A stretch of 64,000 nt of DNA from Microbacterium oleivorans NBRC 103075 (GCF_001552475.1 NZ_BCRG01000001.1:372001-436000); one strand, 5' to 3'; positions 43,994-52,907 are shown, counted from the first letter of the stretch. Made by a program: numbers and translations. The notes: generated by a model from the letters alone, not told the origin.

Positions 43994-44013
43994 TATTGAT
44001 CGATTGATCAATA
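43994..44013. promoter_or_regulatory. 20-bp palindromic operator between agmatine operon and TetR gene
   Basis: TATTGATCGATTGATCAATA: perfect 8-bp arms TATTGATC/GATCAATA around GATT. It is the only AT-rich stretch between the divergent starts (27 nt from aguA, 20 nt from the TetR gene) and has TetR operator size. Confidence 0.75.
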
Positions 44014-44033
44014 GTGGGGAGGCTACCGAGTCC

Positions 44034-44657
44034 ATGTCGCAGACGTCAACTGTCCGTCGGGCCCGCAAGAGCCCGGCCGAGCGTCGCGAGGAGATCGCTG
44101 CTGCGGCGCGCGACATCGCGCTCGCCGAGGGGCTCGCCGCCGTGACGCTGCGCGCGGTCGCCGCGAAGGTCGGCGTCGCCCCCGGCCTCGTCGCCCACCA
44201 CGTCGAGGGGATGGACGCGCTCGTCGCCGACACCTTCGGCCGCATCGTCGCCGACGAACTCGTCGTGCTCCTCCGCCTGATGCACGAGCAGGATGCCGCC
44301 ACCGCCCGGCTCGGGGCGCTCATCGACGCTGTGCTCGGCGACGAACCGAACGACGTCACCTTCGTCTGGGTGCAGGGCTGGGCCCTCGGCGCCCGCAGCG
44401 AGCCCCTCGCGGAGCGCGTGCGTGCCGAAATGGACGCCTGGCAAGCCGCGCTCGCGGCCGAGATCGCCCGCGGCCACGATCGGGGCGAGTTCGGCGACGC
44501 GGATGCCGACGCGATCGCCTGGCATCTGCTGGCGATCTTCGACGGCCTCGGCGCGCACGGCCTCGTACGCTGGCGCGACGACCCGTCGCGCGCCGACCTG
44601 ACCCGTCGCGCGCTCGCGGGTCTGCTGGGTGTCCCCGCCCACGCGCTGCGCCCCTGA
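44034..44657 (+). CDS. TetR-family transcriptional regulator
   Basis: 207 aa. N-terminal helix-turn-helix: SPAERREEIAAAARDIALAE then VTLRAVAAKVGVAPGLVAHH. The C-terminal domain (WALGARSEPLAERVRAEMD) resembles BetI/polyamine-type sensors. Divergent from the agmatine operon with the 20-bp palindrome in between, so it likely represses both. ATG at 44034; an in-frame ATG at 44004 would fall inside the operator. Confidence 0.9.
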   Translation: MSQTSTVRRARKSPAERREEIAAAARDIALAEGLAAVTLRAVAAKVGVAPGLVAHHVEGMDALVADTFGRIVADELVVLLRLMHEQDAATARLGALIDAVLGDEPNDVTFVWVQGWALGARSEPLAERVRAEMDAWQAALAAEIARGHDRGEFGDADADAIAWHLLAIFDGLGAHGLVRWRDDPSRADLTRRALAGLLGVPAHALRP

Positions 44658-44778
44658 GCCGCCGCCGACCCGACCATCTCGGACGCCTCGACCCGACGGG
44701 AACGGCGGTCACCCGCGAAGAATGAATGCCGTTTGCGTCGGCTCGGCAACGCTCAGACTTCGCGAATGCCGCGGTCGG

Positions 44779-45414
44779 TCAGTCCTCGGGGCGAGTGACG
44801 TCGATGGTGACGAAGTTGGTTCCGGGGACGGGGCGTACCTCGAACGTCGCGCCGTCCAGCGCGCCCGGCGTGAGACCGAAGCGTTCCTCGAGGCCAGCCT
44901 GATTCAGTCCACGCAGCTCCGACGCTTCGCCGGCGGGAGCGAGGAACTCCATGTCGCCGCTGCCCTTCTTCCCGTAAGCGTCGGGGTTGTCTTGCCCGAT
45001 GGCGTCCTCGTACAGCTCCTCGACGACCTGTCCGGGAATCTTCTTCGGAGTGTCCAGTACCTCGTTCAGCACATCGCGCGGGGTCTCCCGCACCGCCTTG
45101 CCGATCGAGGTCCCGAGGTCATTGGCGACGTTGTAGTCCGGCGCGGCGTGGCGGCCGGTGCGCCCGAGCTGGTCCACTCCGCGAGTGACATCCGTGAGCA
45201 TGTCGTACTTCTTGGCGTGGGTGGGGACCGGCGCGTCGCGACGGTGCCGTCCGGCATCGGCGCTGTTTCGCCGGTCCGTGCCGCGGATGCGGGCGGCGTC
45301 GGCGCGGTGCTTGCCGCCGCGCTTGCGGAACGCGCCTCCGAACCCCTTCTTGAACTCGCGGCCCGCGCCGTCGACGGCATCGACGATCTCGCGCATGAGC
45401 TTCTTCATGGTCAT
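44779..45414 (-). CDS. Hypothetical protein paired with a possible secreted WXG-like protein
   Basis: 211 aa, hydrophilic, no signal peptide or membrane span. A basic N-terminal third (GGAFRKRGGKHRADAARIRG) is followed by an acidic region (VVEELYEDAIGQDNPDAYGK) and a C-terminal beta-like stretch ending FVTIDVTRPED. No known toxin motif seen. The gene begins 1 nt after the stop of the upstream gene, so the two are one operon. It could be an effector domain separated from its N-terminal carrier. The function is unknown. Confidence 0.6.
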   Translation of the reverse strand: MTMKKLMREIVDAVDGAGREFKKGFGGAFRKRGGKHRADAARIRGTDRRNSADAGRHRRDAPVPTHAKKYDMLTDVTRGVDQLGRTGRHAAPDYNVANDLGTSIGKAVRETPRDVLNEVLDTPKKIPGQVVEELYEDAIGQDNPDAYGKKGSGDMEFLAPAGEASELRGLNQAGLEERFGLTPGALDGATFEVRPVPGTNFVTIDVTRPED

Positions 45415-45415
45415 G

Positions 45416-46123
45416 TCAGTCTCCTGAGATCTGCAGGTTGGCGAGATCGGCGAGCAACCGATCGGTGCGATCCTCGATGTCCACGGCCTGCGCGTCCATC
45501 TCGTCGGCGGCCGCCTCGAGTGCTTCGAGATCAGCCTGGAACTCGTCCACGTCGCCGACAGCACCCTCCACGACGGGGGCGTCCATCAAGGCCATGACGA
45601 TCACCGGAACCTGCTCGACGAGCGGCTCGACCGCGAGCGGCAGCACCTCGTTGATGACCTGCTCGAGGGTCGCCTCCATCGCCATGGCGAGGAGCTTCTT
45701 CCGCGCGAGCAGCAGCAACGCCGCGCCGCCGGCGCCGAAAGGACCCGCGGCGAGCAACGGAACGAGCTGGATGAGGGTCAGGGTCACCTCGGCGATGACC
45801 TTGATCTTCATCGCCAGGACGATGCCACCCGCGATGTCGATCCCGGTCGCTGCGGGGCCGAGCACATCGAGGAGCTTCTGCATATTGTCGGAGCGGTTGC
45901 GATTCCACCCCTCGACCTGCGCCGTGCCGGCGTTGCCCTGCAACGCGGTGGCCAGGTCGCCGTTCACGCGGCTGTCGACGGTCTGAATGATCGACTCCAT
46001 GTCATCGCGGTAGCCGCGTACGAGCTCGGCCGCCTTGTGGACCTCGTCCTCGTCGATGTCGGGCCACTCGAGCCCCATCTTGTCCATGATCCAGATCAGC
46101 TCATCGGGCAACATCATTCCCAC
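45416..46123 (-). CDS. Helical protein resembling WXG100/T7SS-toxin N-terminal domains
   Basis: 235 aa. The N-terminal ~100 residues are helical with EWPDIDEDEVHKAAELVRGY and RDDMESIIQTVDSRVNGDLA, then NAGTAQVEGWNRNRSDNMQK, resembling the WXG-like leader of CpnT-type polymorphic toxins. A hydrophobic/amphipathic middle (about 100-160, rich in Gly/Ala/Leu) and a C-terminal coiled coil (LEALEAAADEMDAQAV) follow. No catalytic domain. I chose GTG at 46123 because GGAGG stands 8 nt upstream; GTG 46132 and ATG 46117 are alternatives. No ESX genes are in the window. Confidence 0.6.
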   Translation of the reverse strand: MGMMLPDELIWIMDKMGLEWPDIDEDEVHKAAELVRGYRDDMESIIQTVDSRVNGDLATALQGNAGTAQVEGWNRNRSDNMQKLLDVLGPAATGIDIAGGIVLAMKIKVIAEVTLTLIQLVPLLAAGPFGAGGAALLLLARKKLLAMAMEATLEQVINEVLPLAVEPLVEQVPVIVMALMDAPVVEGAVGDVDEFQADLEALEAAADEMDAQAVDIEDRTDRLLADLANLQISGD

Positions 46124-46455
46124 GGGGACCACCTCCGTCGTCGACCCTAGTGAGCAGGCACCCCCGAGGGCGATGGGGAGAAGGCCCCATCCCGGTCATC
46201 CCGACGCGCTGCGGCGCCGACCGCAACGGCTCGGCCGCCGGTGAACTCGCGCACGGTGGGGCGGCTCAGATCAGCACTGCCGCACGGCTCATAAGAAGCT
46301 TTCAGGATGCCGCTGACCACCGCGTCTTTACGGGGAAGAGGGGCCTGCGTCACGCCCTCGCCGACGCCTCTTCTCGGCATCCGGTCCAATCCGATTCCGT
46401 GCCTCGCCCCGGACCACCCACTGTGCGAAAGCCGCACTGAAGGAAGGAAAACACC
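46124..46455. other. Intergenic region between the WXG-like and SGND-repeat genes
   Basis: 332 bp with no convincing ORF on either strand; it must hold both divergent promoters. A 7-bp inverted repeat GAAGAGG/CCTCTTC (46335-46341, 46367-46373) with a 25-nt gap is the only structure noted, and it is weak. Confidence 0.3.
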
Positions 46456-47037
46456 ATGCGTACCAACCTGAAGCGGACCATCGTTCTCGGCTCGACCGGC
46501 CTGGCGGCCGTCGCCCTCACCGCAGGATTCGCCCTCCCGGCGAACGCTGCCCAGAGCGAGGACACCACCACCACCACCACCACGGCGACCGAGGCGTTCA
46601 CGAACTTCCTCGACGCCAACGACGCCTTCCAGGGCTCAGTCGGCTCGTTGCTGGACGGACCCCTCCTGGGCGACATCTCGACCGGCGACCTCTCCGTGGG
46701 CGACATCGGCTCCGGTAACGACGCCCCCATCGGCTCGGGCAACGACGTGAGCGCGCCGATCGGCTCGGGCAATGACACCTCCGTCGACGCTCCCGTCGGC
46801 TCGGGCAACGAGGTCGGCAACGGCAACGACGTCGGCTCGGGCAACGACACCGATGTCTCGCCGAACACCGACGTGTCGCCGAACACCGATGTCTCCGGTG
46901 AGGTCGGCGACGTCACGACCGACGTCACCTCGAAGACCGGCGACCTCGTGAAGGACATCACGAGCGACGTCGACAGCACGGTCGGCGACGTGTCGTCGGA
47001 CGTCAACGACCTGGTCGACGGCGTTTTGGGCAACTGA
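46456..47037 (+). CDS. Secreted low-complexity protein with SGND repeats
   Basis: 193 aa. Signal peptide TIVLGSTGLAAVALTAGFAL then PANAAQ. After a Thr run, residues about 75-135 consist of GSGND units (five GSGND, one GSGNE, one GNGND) separated by short acidic linkers, followed by DVSPNT repeats and a Val/Asp/Ser-rich helical tail. Asp/Asn/Gly patterns like this can bind calcium, but no classical RTX nonapeptide is present. GAAGGAAGG precedes the ATG. A hairpin terminator follows. No family known to me. Confidence 0.75.
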   Translation: MRTNLKRTIVLGSTGLAAVALTAGFALPANAAQSEDTTTTTTTATEAFTNFLDANDAFQGSVGSLLDGPLLGDISTGDLSVGDIGSGNDAPIGSGNDVSAPIGSGNDTSVDAPVGSGNEVGNGNDVGSGNDTDVSPNTDVSPNTDVSGEVGDVTTDVTSKTGDLVKDITSDVDSTVGDVSSDVNDLVDGVLGN

Positions 47038-47082
47038 TCGCCCGCGGTTCGGCCCAGCCGATCCGCACCCGCTCGACACGCG

Positions 47083-47108
47083 TGCCGGGGTCCCACGGGG
47101 CCCCGGCA
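47083..47108 (+). terminator. Hairpin after the SGND-repeat gene
   Basis: TGCCGGGG (47083-47090) pairs with CCCCGGCA (47101-47108); the stem can extend inwards with one G-U pair. No U-tract. Confidence 0.6.
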
Positions 47109-47225
47109 TCGTCGCGTTCGGGCGCCGTCGAGCCGTCGCAGTCGGTCGCCGCGCCGAGCCGGAAACGACGAAGTGCGACGGCTCGACGCACGCACCGGGC
47201 GGGCCGTGCGACGTAGGGTCGGGGC

Positions 47226-48068
47226 ATGTCACGCGCGCGATTGATCGACCCCCACGAGCTCGACCGGATGATCAGGGATGCCGCTCCGCTGACGGTTCTC
47301 GACGTCCGATGGCGCCTCGACCGACCTGACGGACGTGCGGACTACGAGGAGGGGCACATCCCGACCGCGGTGTACGTCAGCCTCGACGATGAGCTCGCCG
47401 CCCACGGCGCGCCGGAGGACGGGCGGCATCCGCTCCCCGAGATCGCCGACCTGCAGACGGCTGCGCGCCGCTGGGGCATCGACAAGGGGCACACAGTCGT
47501 CGTGTACGACGACTGGCAGACGTTCGGGGCGTCTCGGGCCTGGTGGGTGCTGACGGATGCCGGTGTGCCCGACGTCCGCGTCCTCGACGGCGGCCTGCGG
47601 GCCTGGCGCGACGCCGGCCTTCCGCTCGAGTCGGGCACGGTCCACGCGGCCCGCGGTGACGTGTCGCTCACCCCCCGGCATCTGACTCGCCTCGACATCG
47701 ACGAGGCCGCGGCGCTGCCGGCGACCGGCATCCTGTTCGACGTGCGCGCCCCCGAGCGCTATCGCGGCGAGGTCGAGCCGATCGACCCGCGGGCGGGCCA
47801 CATACCCGGCGCGGTAAATGCGCCGACCGGCGGCAACGTCGATGAGCACGGCCGATTCCGCTCGGCCGAGGAGCTGCGCGCACGGTACGAGGCGCTCGGC
47901 GTCACCGGCGACACGACGGTCGGGGTCAGTTGCGGCTCGGGCGTCTCCGCCGCGCAGGCGGCGTTCGCGCTGAGCCTGGCGGGTATCGACGCGGCACTGT
48001 ACGGCGGGTCGTGGAGCCAGTGGTCGAACCACCCCGACCGTCCGGTCGCGACCGGCGACCAGCCGTAG
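47226..48068 (+). CDS. Sulfurtransferase with two rhodanese domains
   Basis: 280 aa. The first rhodanese domain (about 15-130; DVRWRLDRPDGRADYEEGHI) lacks the active Cys; the second (about 150-275) has it in VGVSCGSGVSAAQAAF (about C236). Thiosulfate or 3-mercaptopyruvate sulfurtransferase type. -10 TAGGGT ends 6 nt before ATG, leaderless. Not linked with the cysteine operon. Confidence 0.92.
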   Translation: MSRARLIDPHELDRMIRDAAPLTVLDVRWRLDRPDGRADYEEGHIPTAVYVSLDDELAAHGAPEDGRHPLPEIADLQTAARRWGIDKGHTVVVYDDWQTFGASRAWWVLTDAGVPDVRVLDGGLRAWRDAGLPLESGTVHAARGDVSLTPRHLTRLDIDEAAALPATGILFDVRAPERYRGEVEPIDPRAGHIPGAVNAPTGGNVDEHGRFRSAEELRARYEALGVTGDTTVGVSCGSGVSAAQAAFALSLAGIDAALYGGSWSQWSNHPDRPVATGDQP

Positions 48069-48071
48069 GCG

Positions 48072-49316
48072 TCAGCCCAGGATCGCGCGCGCCGCACGCT
48101 CGCCCGACACGAGCGCGCCCGCGATCGAAGGTGTCTCGCGGTGGTCTCCCGCGAGCACGACGCGCTCCGACAGCCGCGCCGGCGACCGGTGCCGCATCGG
48201 CGCTCCGAGGGCGGGCAGCGCGTTCGGGATGTCGTCGCGCCGCAGCAGCTCCCACGACGCGGCCTCGCCGCCCCACATCCTGGTGAGCTGCGCGCGCACG
48301 CTCGCTTCGTCGGCGGCATCCCCCAGCAGACAGCTCGCCGAGACCAGGTGGCGACCGCTCGGGGCGTAGTCGGGCGCCGTCCGCGACATCACCACGCTGT
48401 TCACGATCGGGCCGCTGCGCTCGCCGTCGACGGTCAGCAGAGCGGATGCCGGGGCCCCCGCATCCGTCCCGAACCACCACGTCTGCAGCCCGCGCATCGC
48501 CGGCGCCGGCTCGCCCGTCAGGCGAGAGACCTGATCGCCGCCCACCGCGACGATCACCTCGCGGGCAGCAACCGTGTCGCCGCCGACCACGCCGATCTCC
48601 GCCCGGTCGTCGCGCACGTCGATCGCGTCCACGGCGTGCGACAGACGGATGTCGGCCCCCGCCGCGCGGGCGAGCGCCGCCAGCCGCCGCGGCAGCACCG
48701 CGATGCCCTGCGCGGGAACGCCCGGCCGGCCGAGGGCGAACAGACGCGTGAGCAGCGTCGCGTACACCGCGGACGTCTCCGCACCGTCGTCGGCGAGCAC
48801 CCCGGTGAGGAACGGTTCGAGCACGGATCGGCGCAGCGGCCCGGTGAGTCCGGCGCGGTCCCACGCCTCGTGCAGCGTCGCATCCGGTCCGTCCGCGACG
48901 GATGCCGGGCGCACGAGCGCGGGCATGAGCCACCGCGCGGCGCCCACGACATCGGCGGGCGACACGAGACCCGACAGTGCGCCGGCGATGGTGGCGGGGA
49001 GCATCCCGGGGTGCCGCAGCGGGTGCGCGAGGACGTCCGACCGCGTGCCGCGCACCACCCGCACGCCGACGGGGAATGCCCGCAGGTCGAGGTCGGCGAG
49101 GTCGACCGCCCGGGCGAGGGCGTCGTACCGCGGGTTCAGCACCTGGAACCCGCGGTCGAGGCGGAACCCGTCGACCACGTCGGTGCGCTGCCGGCCGCCG
49201 ACGTCGTCGCCGGCGTCGAGCACGACGACATCCCGCCCGGAGCGGGCGAGCATCGCGGCGGCGCGGAGCCCGGCGAGGCCCGCACCGACGATCGCGACGT
49301 CGTGGAGAGCGGTCAT
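48072..49316 (-). CDS. FAD-dependent oxidoreductase (amine-oxidase/phytoene-desaturase-like)
   Basis: 414 aa. N-terminal dinucleotide-binding motif VAIVGAGLAGLRAAAMLARS and VVVLDAGDDVGGRQRT; the C-terminal FAD motif VVLAGDHRETPSIAGALVSG. This group oxidises amines, carotenoids or protoporphyrinogen; substrate not evident. GAGTCT lies 6 nt before ATG and may be a weak leaderless -10. The gene is convergent with the sulfurtransferase and divergent from the dehydrogenase. Confidence 0.88.
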   Translation of the reverse strand: MTALHDVAIVGAGLAGLRAAAMLARSGRDVVVLDAGDDVGGRQRTDVVDGFRLDRGFQVLNPRYDALARAVDLADLDLRAFPVGVRVVRGTRSDVLAHPLRHPGMLPATIAGALSGLVSPADVVGAARWLMPALVRPASVADGPDATLHEAWDRAGLTGPLRRSVLEPFLTGVLADDGAETSAVYATLLTRLFALGRPGVPAQGIAVLPRRLAALARAAGADIRLSHAVDAIDVRDDRAEIGVVGGDTVAAREVIVAVGGDQVSRLTGEPAPAMRGLQTWWFGTDAGAPASALLTVDGERSGPIVNSVVMSRTAPDYAPSGRHLVSASCLLGDAADEASVRAQLTRMWGGEAASWELLRRDDIPNALPALGAPMRHRSPARLSERVVLAGDHRETPSIAGALVSGERAARAILG

Positions 49317-49368
49317 GGCGACAGACTCGCACAGCCCGGCGCCCCGGCATCCGTAGTTGAATCGGAGG

Positions 49369-50403
49369 ATGCGAGCTGCTTACATGTACGGCCCCGGTGA
49401 CGTCCGCGTGGTCGACGCCCCCGAACCCCGGATCGAACAGCCCACCGACGCCGTGCTCCGCACCGTCGTGGCGTGCGTGTGCGGCAGCGACCTGCATCCC
49501 TACCACTCGATCGAGCCCAGCGAGGCGGGCCGCTCGATGGGGCACGAGATGATCGGTGTCGTCGAGGCGATCGGGGCGGACGTCCGCACCGTGACGCCCG
49601 GCGACGTCGTCATCGTGCCGTTCGTCTTCTCGTGCGGCGAGTGCGAGTTCTGCCGCGCGGGCCTGCAGACCTCGTGCCGGTTCGCCGGCCTGTCGGTCCC
49701 GACCGGCGCCGGGGGCGCGCAGGCCGAGCGTCGCCGCGCTCCCTTCGCTGACGGCACGCTCTACCGCGTCGACGTCGCAGAAGACGACGAGCGGATGCCG
49801 GGGCTCCTCACCCTGAGTGATGTCTACGGCACCGGCTGGCACGCCGCTGTCACCGGCGGCGTGGCACCCGGCAAGGACGTCGTCGTCATCGGCGACGGTG
49901 CGGTCGGCCTTCTCGCGGTCCTCTCGGCACGTCGGTTGGGCGCCGAGCGCATCATCCTCATGGGTCGCCACGAGGTGCGCACCGATCTCGGCCGTCGCTA
50001 CGGCGCGACCGACGTCGTCGCCGAGCGCGGCGACGAGGGCGTCGCCGCCGTCCGCGAGCTGACCGGGGGCTTCGGAGCCCACGTCGTCATCGACGCGGTC
50101 GGGCACCTTCCCGCGTACGAGCAGGCGCTCGGCGTGGTGCGCGACGGCGGCACCGTGACCCGTGTGGGCGTGCCGCAGTACGCCGATGCGCCGTTGCAGC
50201 GCGTGCAGTTCCAGAAGAACGTGACCGTCACCGGCGGCGTCGCCCCGGTGCGCGCCTACATCGACGACCTCCTGCCGGGCGTCCTCGACGGTACTGTCGA
50301 CCCCGGGGCCGTCTTCGATCGCGAACTGAGCCTCGGCGAAGCCGCAGACGGCTACCGCCTGATGGATGACCGCGCCGCCCTGAAAGTGATGCTCCGCCCG
50401 TGA
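49369..50403 (+). CDS. Zinc-binding alcohol dehydrogenase family protein
   Basis: 344 aa. Catalytic zinc motif CVCGSDLHPYHSIEPSEAG with GHEMIGVVEAIGADV, structural zinc loop CGECEFCRAGLQTSCR, NAD fold VVVIGDGAVGLLAVLSARRL. The start at ATG 49369 gives the normal family N-terminus; a TTG at 49357 is the only alternative. TTGAAT stands 6 nt upstream, so it may be leaderless. GTGA overlap with an aldose epimerase gene suggests a sugar or polyol substrate. Confidence 0.9.
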   Translation: MRAAYMYGPGDVRVVDAPEPRIEQPTDAVLRTVVACVCGSDLHPYHSIEPSEAGRSMGHEMIGVVEAIGADVRTVTPGDVVIVPFVFSCGECEFCRAGLQTSCRFAGLSVPTGAGGAQAERRRAPFADGTLYRVDVAEDDERMPGLLTLSDVYGTGWHAAVTGGVAPGKDVVVIGDGAVGLLAVLSARRLGAERIILMGRHEVRTDLGRRYGATDVVAERGDEGVAAVRELTGGFGAHVVIDAVGHLPAYEQALGVVRDGGTVTRVGVPQYADAPLQRVQFQKNVTVTGGVAPVRAYIDDLLPGVLDGTVDPGAVFDRELSLGEAADGYRLMDDRAALKVMLRP

Positions 50404-51356
50404 CCACAGCCCCCGCCCCGCTCTCGGGCGTCCAGTTCTCGCTGCGCTCCGGCGCATACGACGCCGTCATCGCCTCGGTGGGTGCCACCCTCCGGGAGCT
50501 CCGCCACGACGGCCGCGACCTCGTCGTCCCGTTCGAGGCCGACCAGGTGCGACCCGACTACCGCGGCGCGACCCTGGCGCCCTGGCCGAACCGCATCGTC
50601 GACGGCGAGTACGAGTTCGACGGCGAGGAGCTCGTCACCGCTCTCACCGAGCCGGACCGGTCGCACGCCCTCCACGGGCTCGTCGCGTGGCTCGATTTCG
50701 CCGAGGTCGAGCGCACCGACAGCAGCGTGACGCTCGCCGCGACGATCGAGCCGCAGACGGGTTATCCGTGGCGCGTGCGCGTCGAGACGACCTACGCGCT
50801 CGCCGTCGACGGCCTCACCCAGACCGTCCGAGCGCGGAACCTCGGCACGAGGCCCGCGCCGTTCGGCACCGGCCCGCACCCGTACGTGGTCGCCGGCCCC
50901 GCGCCTCTCGACGAGTGGACGCTCGTGCTGCCTGCGGCATCCGTTCTCGAAGTCACCCCCGACCGGCTCAGCCCCGTCGCCGTCCACCCCGTCACCGACT
51001 ACGAGCCCGAGCGGTTCGACCGGCGCGCGCCGCGGGTTCTCGGTGACGTCGAGCTCGACCACGCGTTCACCGACATCGAGACGGATGCCGACGGCGCCGC
51101 CACGGTCCGCGTCACCGACCCGTCGGGTGTCGGCGTCGAGGTCACGTGGGGCGCCGAGTGCCCGTGGGTGCAGGTGCACACCGCCGACAAGCCGACCGGA
51201 GCCGCCCACCCGGGGCACCGGAAGGGTCTCGCTGTCGAGCCGATGACGTGCGCGCCCGATGCGTTCAACGCGAGCGCGTACGACTACGACGCGGGACTGC
51301 TCGTGCTGGCGCCCGGGGCGACGTTCGCGGCATCCTGGCGCATCTCGGCCCTCTGA
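50400..51356 (+). CDS. Aldose 1-epimerase family protein (GalM-like)
   Basis: 318 aa, beta-sandwich mutarotase fold. YRGATLAPWPNRIVDGEYEF, HALHGLVAWLDF (His of the active site), GTGPHPYVVAG (second His) and LAVEPMTCAPDAFN (catalytic Glu) are all present. Interconverts alpha and beta anomers of sugars. Translationally coupled with the dehydrogenase. Confidence 0.93.
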   Translation: MTTAPAPLSGVQFSLRSGAYDAVIASVGATLRELRHDGRDLVVPFEADQVRPDYRGATLAPWPNRIVDGEYEFDGEELVTALTEPDRSHALHGLVAWLDFAEVERTDSSVTLAATIEPQTGYPWRVRVETTYALAVDGLTQTVRARNLGTRPAPFGTGPHPYVVAGPAPLDEWTLVLPAASVLEVTPDRLSPVAVHPVTDYEPERFDRRAPRVLGDVELDHAFTDIETDADGAATVRVTDPSGVGVEVTWGAECPWVQVHTADKPTGAAHPGHRKGLAVEPMTCAPDAFNASAYDYDAGLLVLAPGATFAASWRISAL

Positions 51357-51381
51357 TAGCCGTCGTCCTTAGGATGGCGAC

Positions 51382-52857
51382 ATGACGTCGACGTCCTCCT
51401 CCCTGCCCCGGTCCACTCCGTCTGCGCAGGGGGTGGATGCCGCCGGCGTCGACCGCCTGATCGACGCGATCAGCCAGACCGACACCGAGATGCACAGTCT
51501 CATGGTGGTGCGTCACGGACACGTCATCGCCGAGGGATGGTGGGCGCCGTTCGCGCCCGACCTGAAGCATCTCGTCTACTCGCTGTCGAAGACGTTCACG
51601 TCCGCCGCGGCGGGTCTCGCGATCGCCGAGGGCCGGTTCGGACTCGATGACGTGATGGTCGATCACTTCCCCGAGCTGGTCCCCGACGACCTCGACGAGA
51701 AGTACCGCCGCTACCTCGTGCGCCACGCGCTGACGATGGCGAGCGGCCACGAGTCCGAGGCGCTCGATCGCGCCGCGGCGGCCTCGCGCGAGGTCGGCGG
51801 CGACGTCCTGGGCGGATTCTTCCGCGTCGCGCCCGACCGTGAACCCGGGTCGGTCTTCGCATACAGCCAGCCCACGATCTACGGGGTCGGGCGCCTGGTC
51901 GCGAAGACGACCGGCGGCACGATCCTCGACTACCTGCGCCCGCGACTGCTCGACCCCCTCGGGATCGACGAGGCGCAGTGGATGATGCTCGGAGACGTCG
52001 AGATGGGCTTCAGCGGCATCCATGTCTTCACGGAATCGCTCGCCAAGACCGGTCAGCTCATGCTCGACGGCGGACGCTGGCAGGGTGAGCAGATCCTCGA
52101 CCCGGAGTGGGTGGCGACCGCCACGTCGAAGCAGATGGGCAACGACACCGCGCATCGTGGTCCGGGGGCTCCGGATCCGATCGACTGGCAGCAGGGCTAC
52201 GGCTTCCAGTACTGGATGAACCGGCACGGGTTCCGCGGTGACGGTGCGTACGGGCAGTTCATCATCGTGTGGCCCGAAGAGGATGCCGTCATCATCACGA
52301 CGGCCGAGACGGTCGACATGCAGACGCTGCTGAACCTCATCACCGAGCACCTTCGCCCCGCCATGACCGGGGCGGGGACGGACGAAGCGGATGCCGCGCT
52401 CGCCGAGCGGCTGTCGTCGCTCGCCCTGCCGCTGCCCGATGACGCGGGCACCGGCTTCTCGGGAACGTTCGACGTCGACGCGACCGCGTACCCGCCCGGA
52501 CCGTTCACGAGCGGCGGCCCGGTGCCCGGCGCCGAGCGCGTCGAGGTCAGCGAGACCCGCGAAGGATGGGCGATCCGCTTCGTGGGAGACGGCGTCGACG
52601 CGACCCTGCCCGTCGGCCGCGGCGACTGGGTGTCGGGGGAGTGGCCGGCGCCGGCGGACGGGCTCGACGGAGTGCCGTTCAGGTCGGTCGCCGGTGTCGA
52701 CGCCGACGGCGTGTGGCACGCGCGCCTGCGCATGATCCAGACTCCGCACGCCCTCCGGGTCGACATCGCCCCCGGCGGAAAGGCGTCGCTGGCCTGGCGG
52801 TTCCCGCCGCTGCGCGGTGACGGGCCGGCCGGTCACGCCCTGCCGTCGCTCGACTGA
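51382..52857 (+). CDS. Serine hydrolase of the beta-lactamase class C/PBP family
   Basis: 491 aa, cytoplasmic by absence of a signal peptide. SxxK motif in HLVYSLSKTFTSAAAG (S67, K70), Tyr motif in SVFAYSQPTIYGVGRL. The C-terminal 120 residues form an additional beta-domain. Members include esterases, peptidases and amidases, so the substrate is open. -10 TAGGAT ends 6 nt before ATG: leaderless, separate from the preceding operon. Confidence 0.88.
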   Translation: MTSTSSSLPRSTPSAQGVDAAGVDRLIDAISQTDTEMHSLMVVRHGHVIAEGWWAPFAPDLKHLVYSLSKTFTSAAAGLAIAEGRFGLDDVMVDHFPELVPDDLDEKYRRYLVRHALTMASGHESEALDRAAAASREVGGDVLGGFFRVAPDREPGSVFAYSQPTIYGVGRLVAKTTGGTILDYLRPRLLDPLGIDEAQWMMLGDVEMGFSGIHVFTESLAKTGQLMLDGGRWQGEQILDPEWVATATSKQMGNDTAHRGPGAPDPIDWQQGYGFQYWMNRHGFRGDGAYGQFIIVWPEEDAVIITTAETVDMQTLLNLITEHLRPAMTGAGTDEADAALAERLSSLALPLPDDAGTGFSGTFDVDATAYPPGPFTSGGPVPGAERVEVSETREGWAIRFVGDGVDATLPVGRGDWVSGEWPAPADGLDGVPFRSVAGVDADGVWHARLRMIQTPHALRVDIAPGGKASLAWRFPPLRGDGPAGHALPSLD

Positions 52858-52907
52858 CCGGCATCCCGAGGCCCTTGCTCGGTAGACTGGACGGCAAGGG
52901 GTGAGCG

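Noticed and set aside
46680..46860. Repeated SGND coding units considered as CRISPR-like or tandem DNA repeat
   Set aside because: Units are in frame, irregularly spaced and encoded within a signal-peptide-bearing ORF; there are no spacers of constant length.
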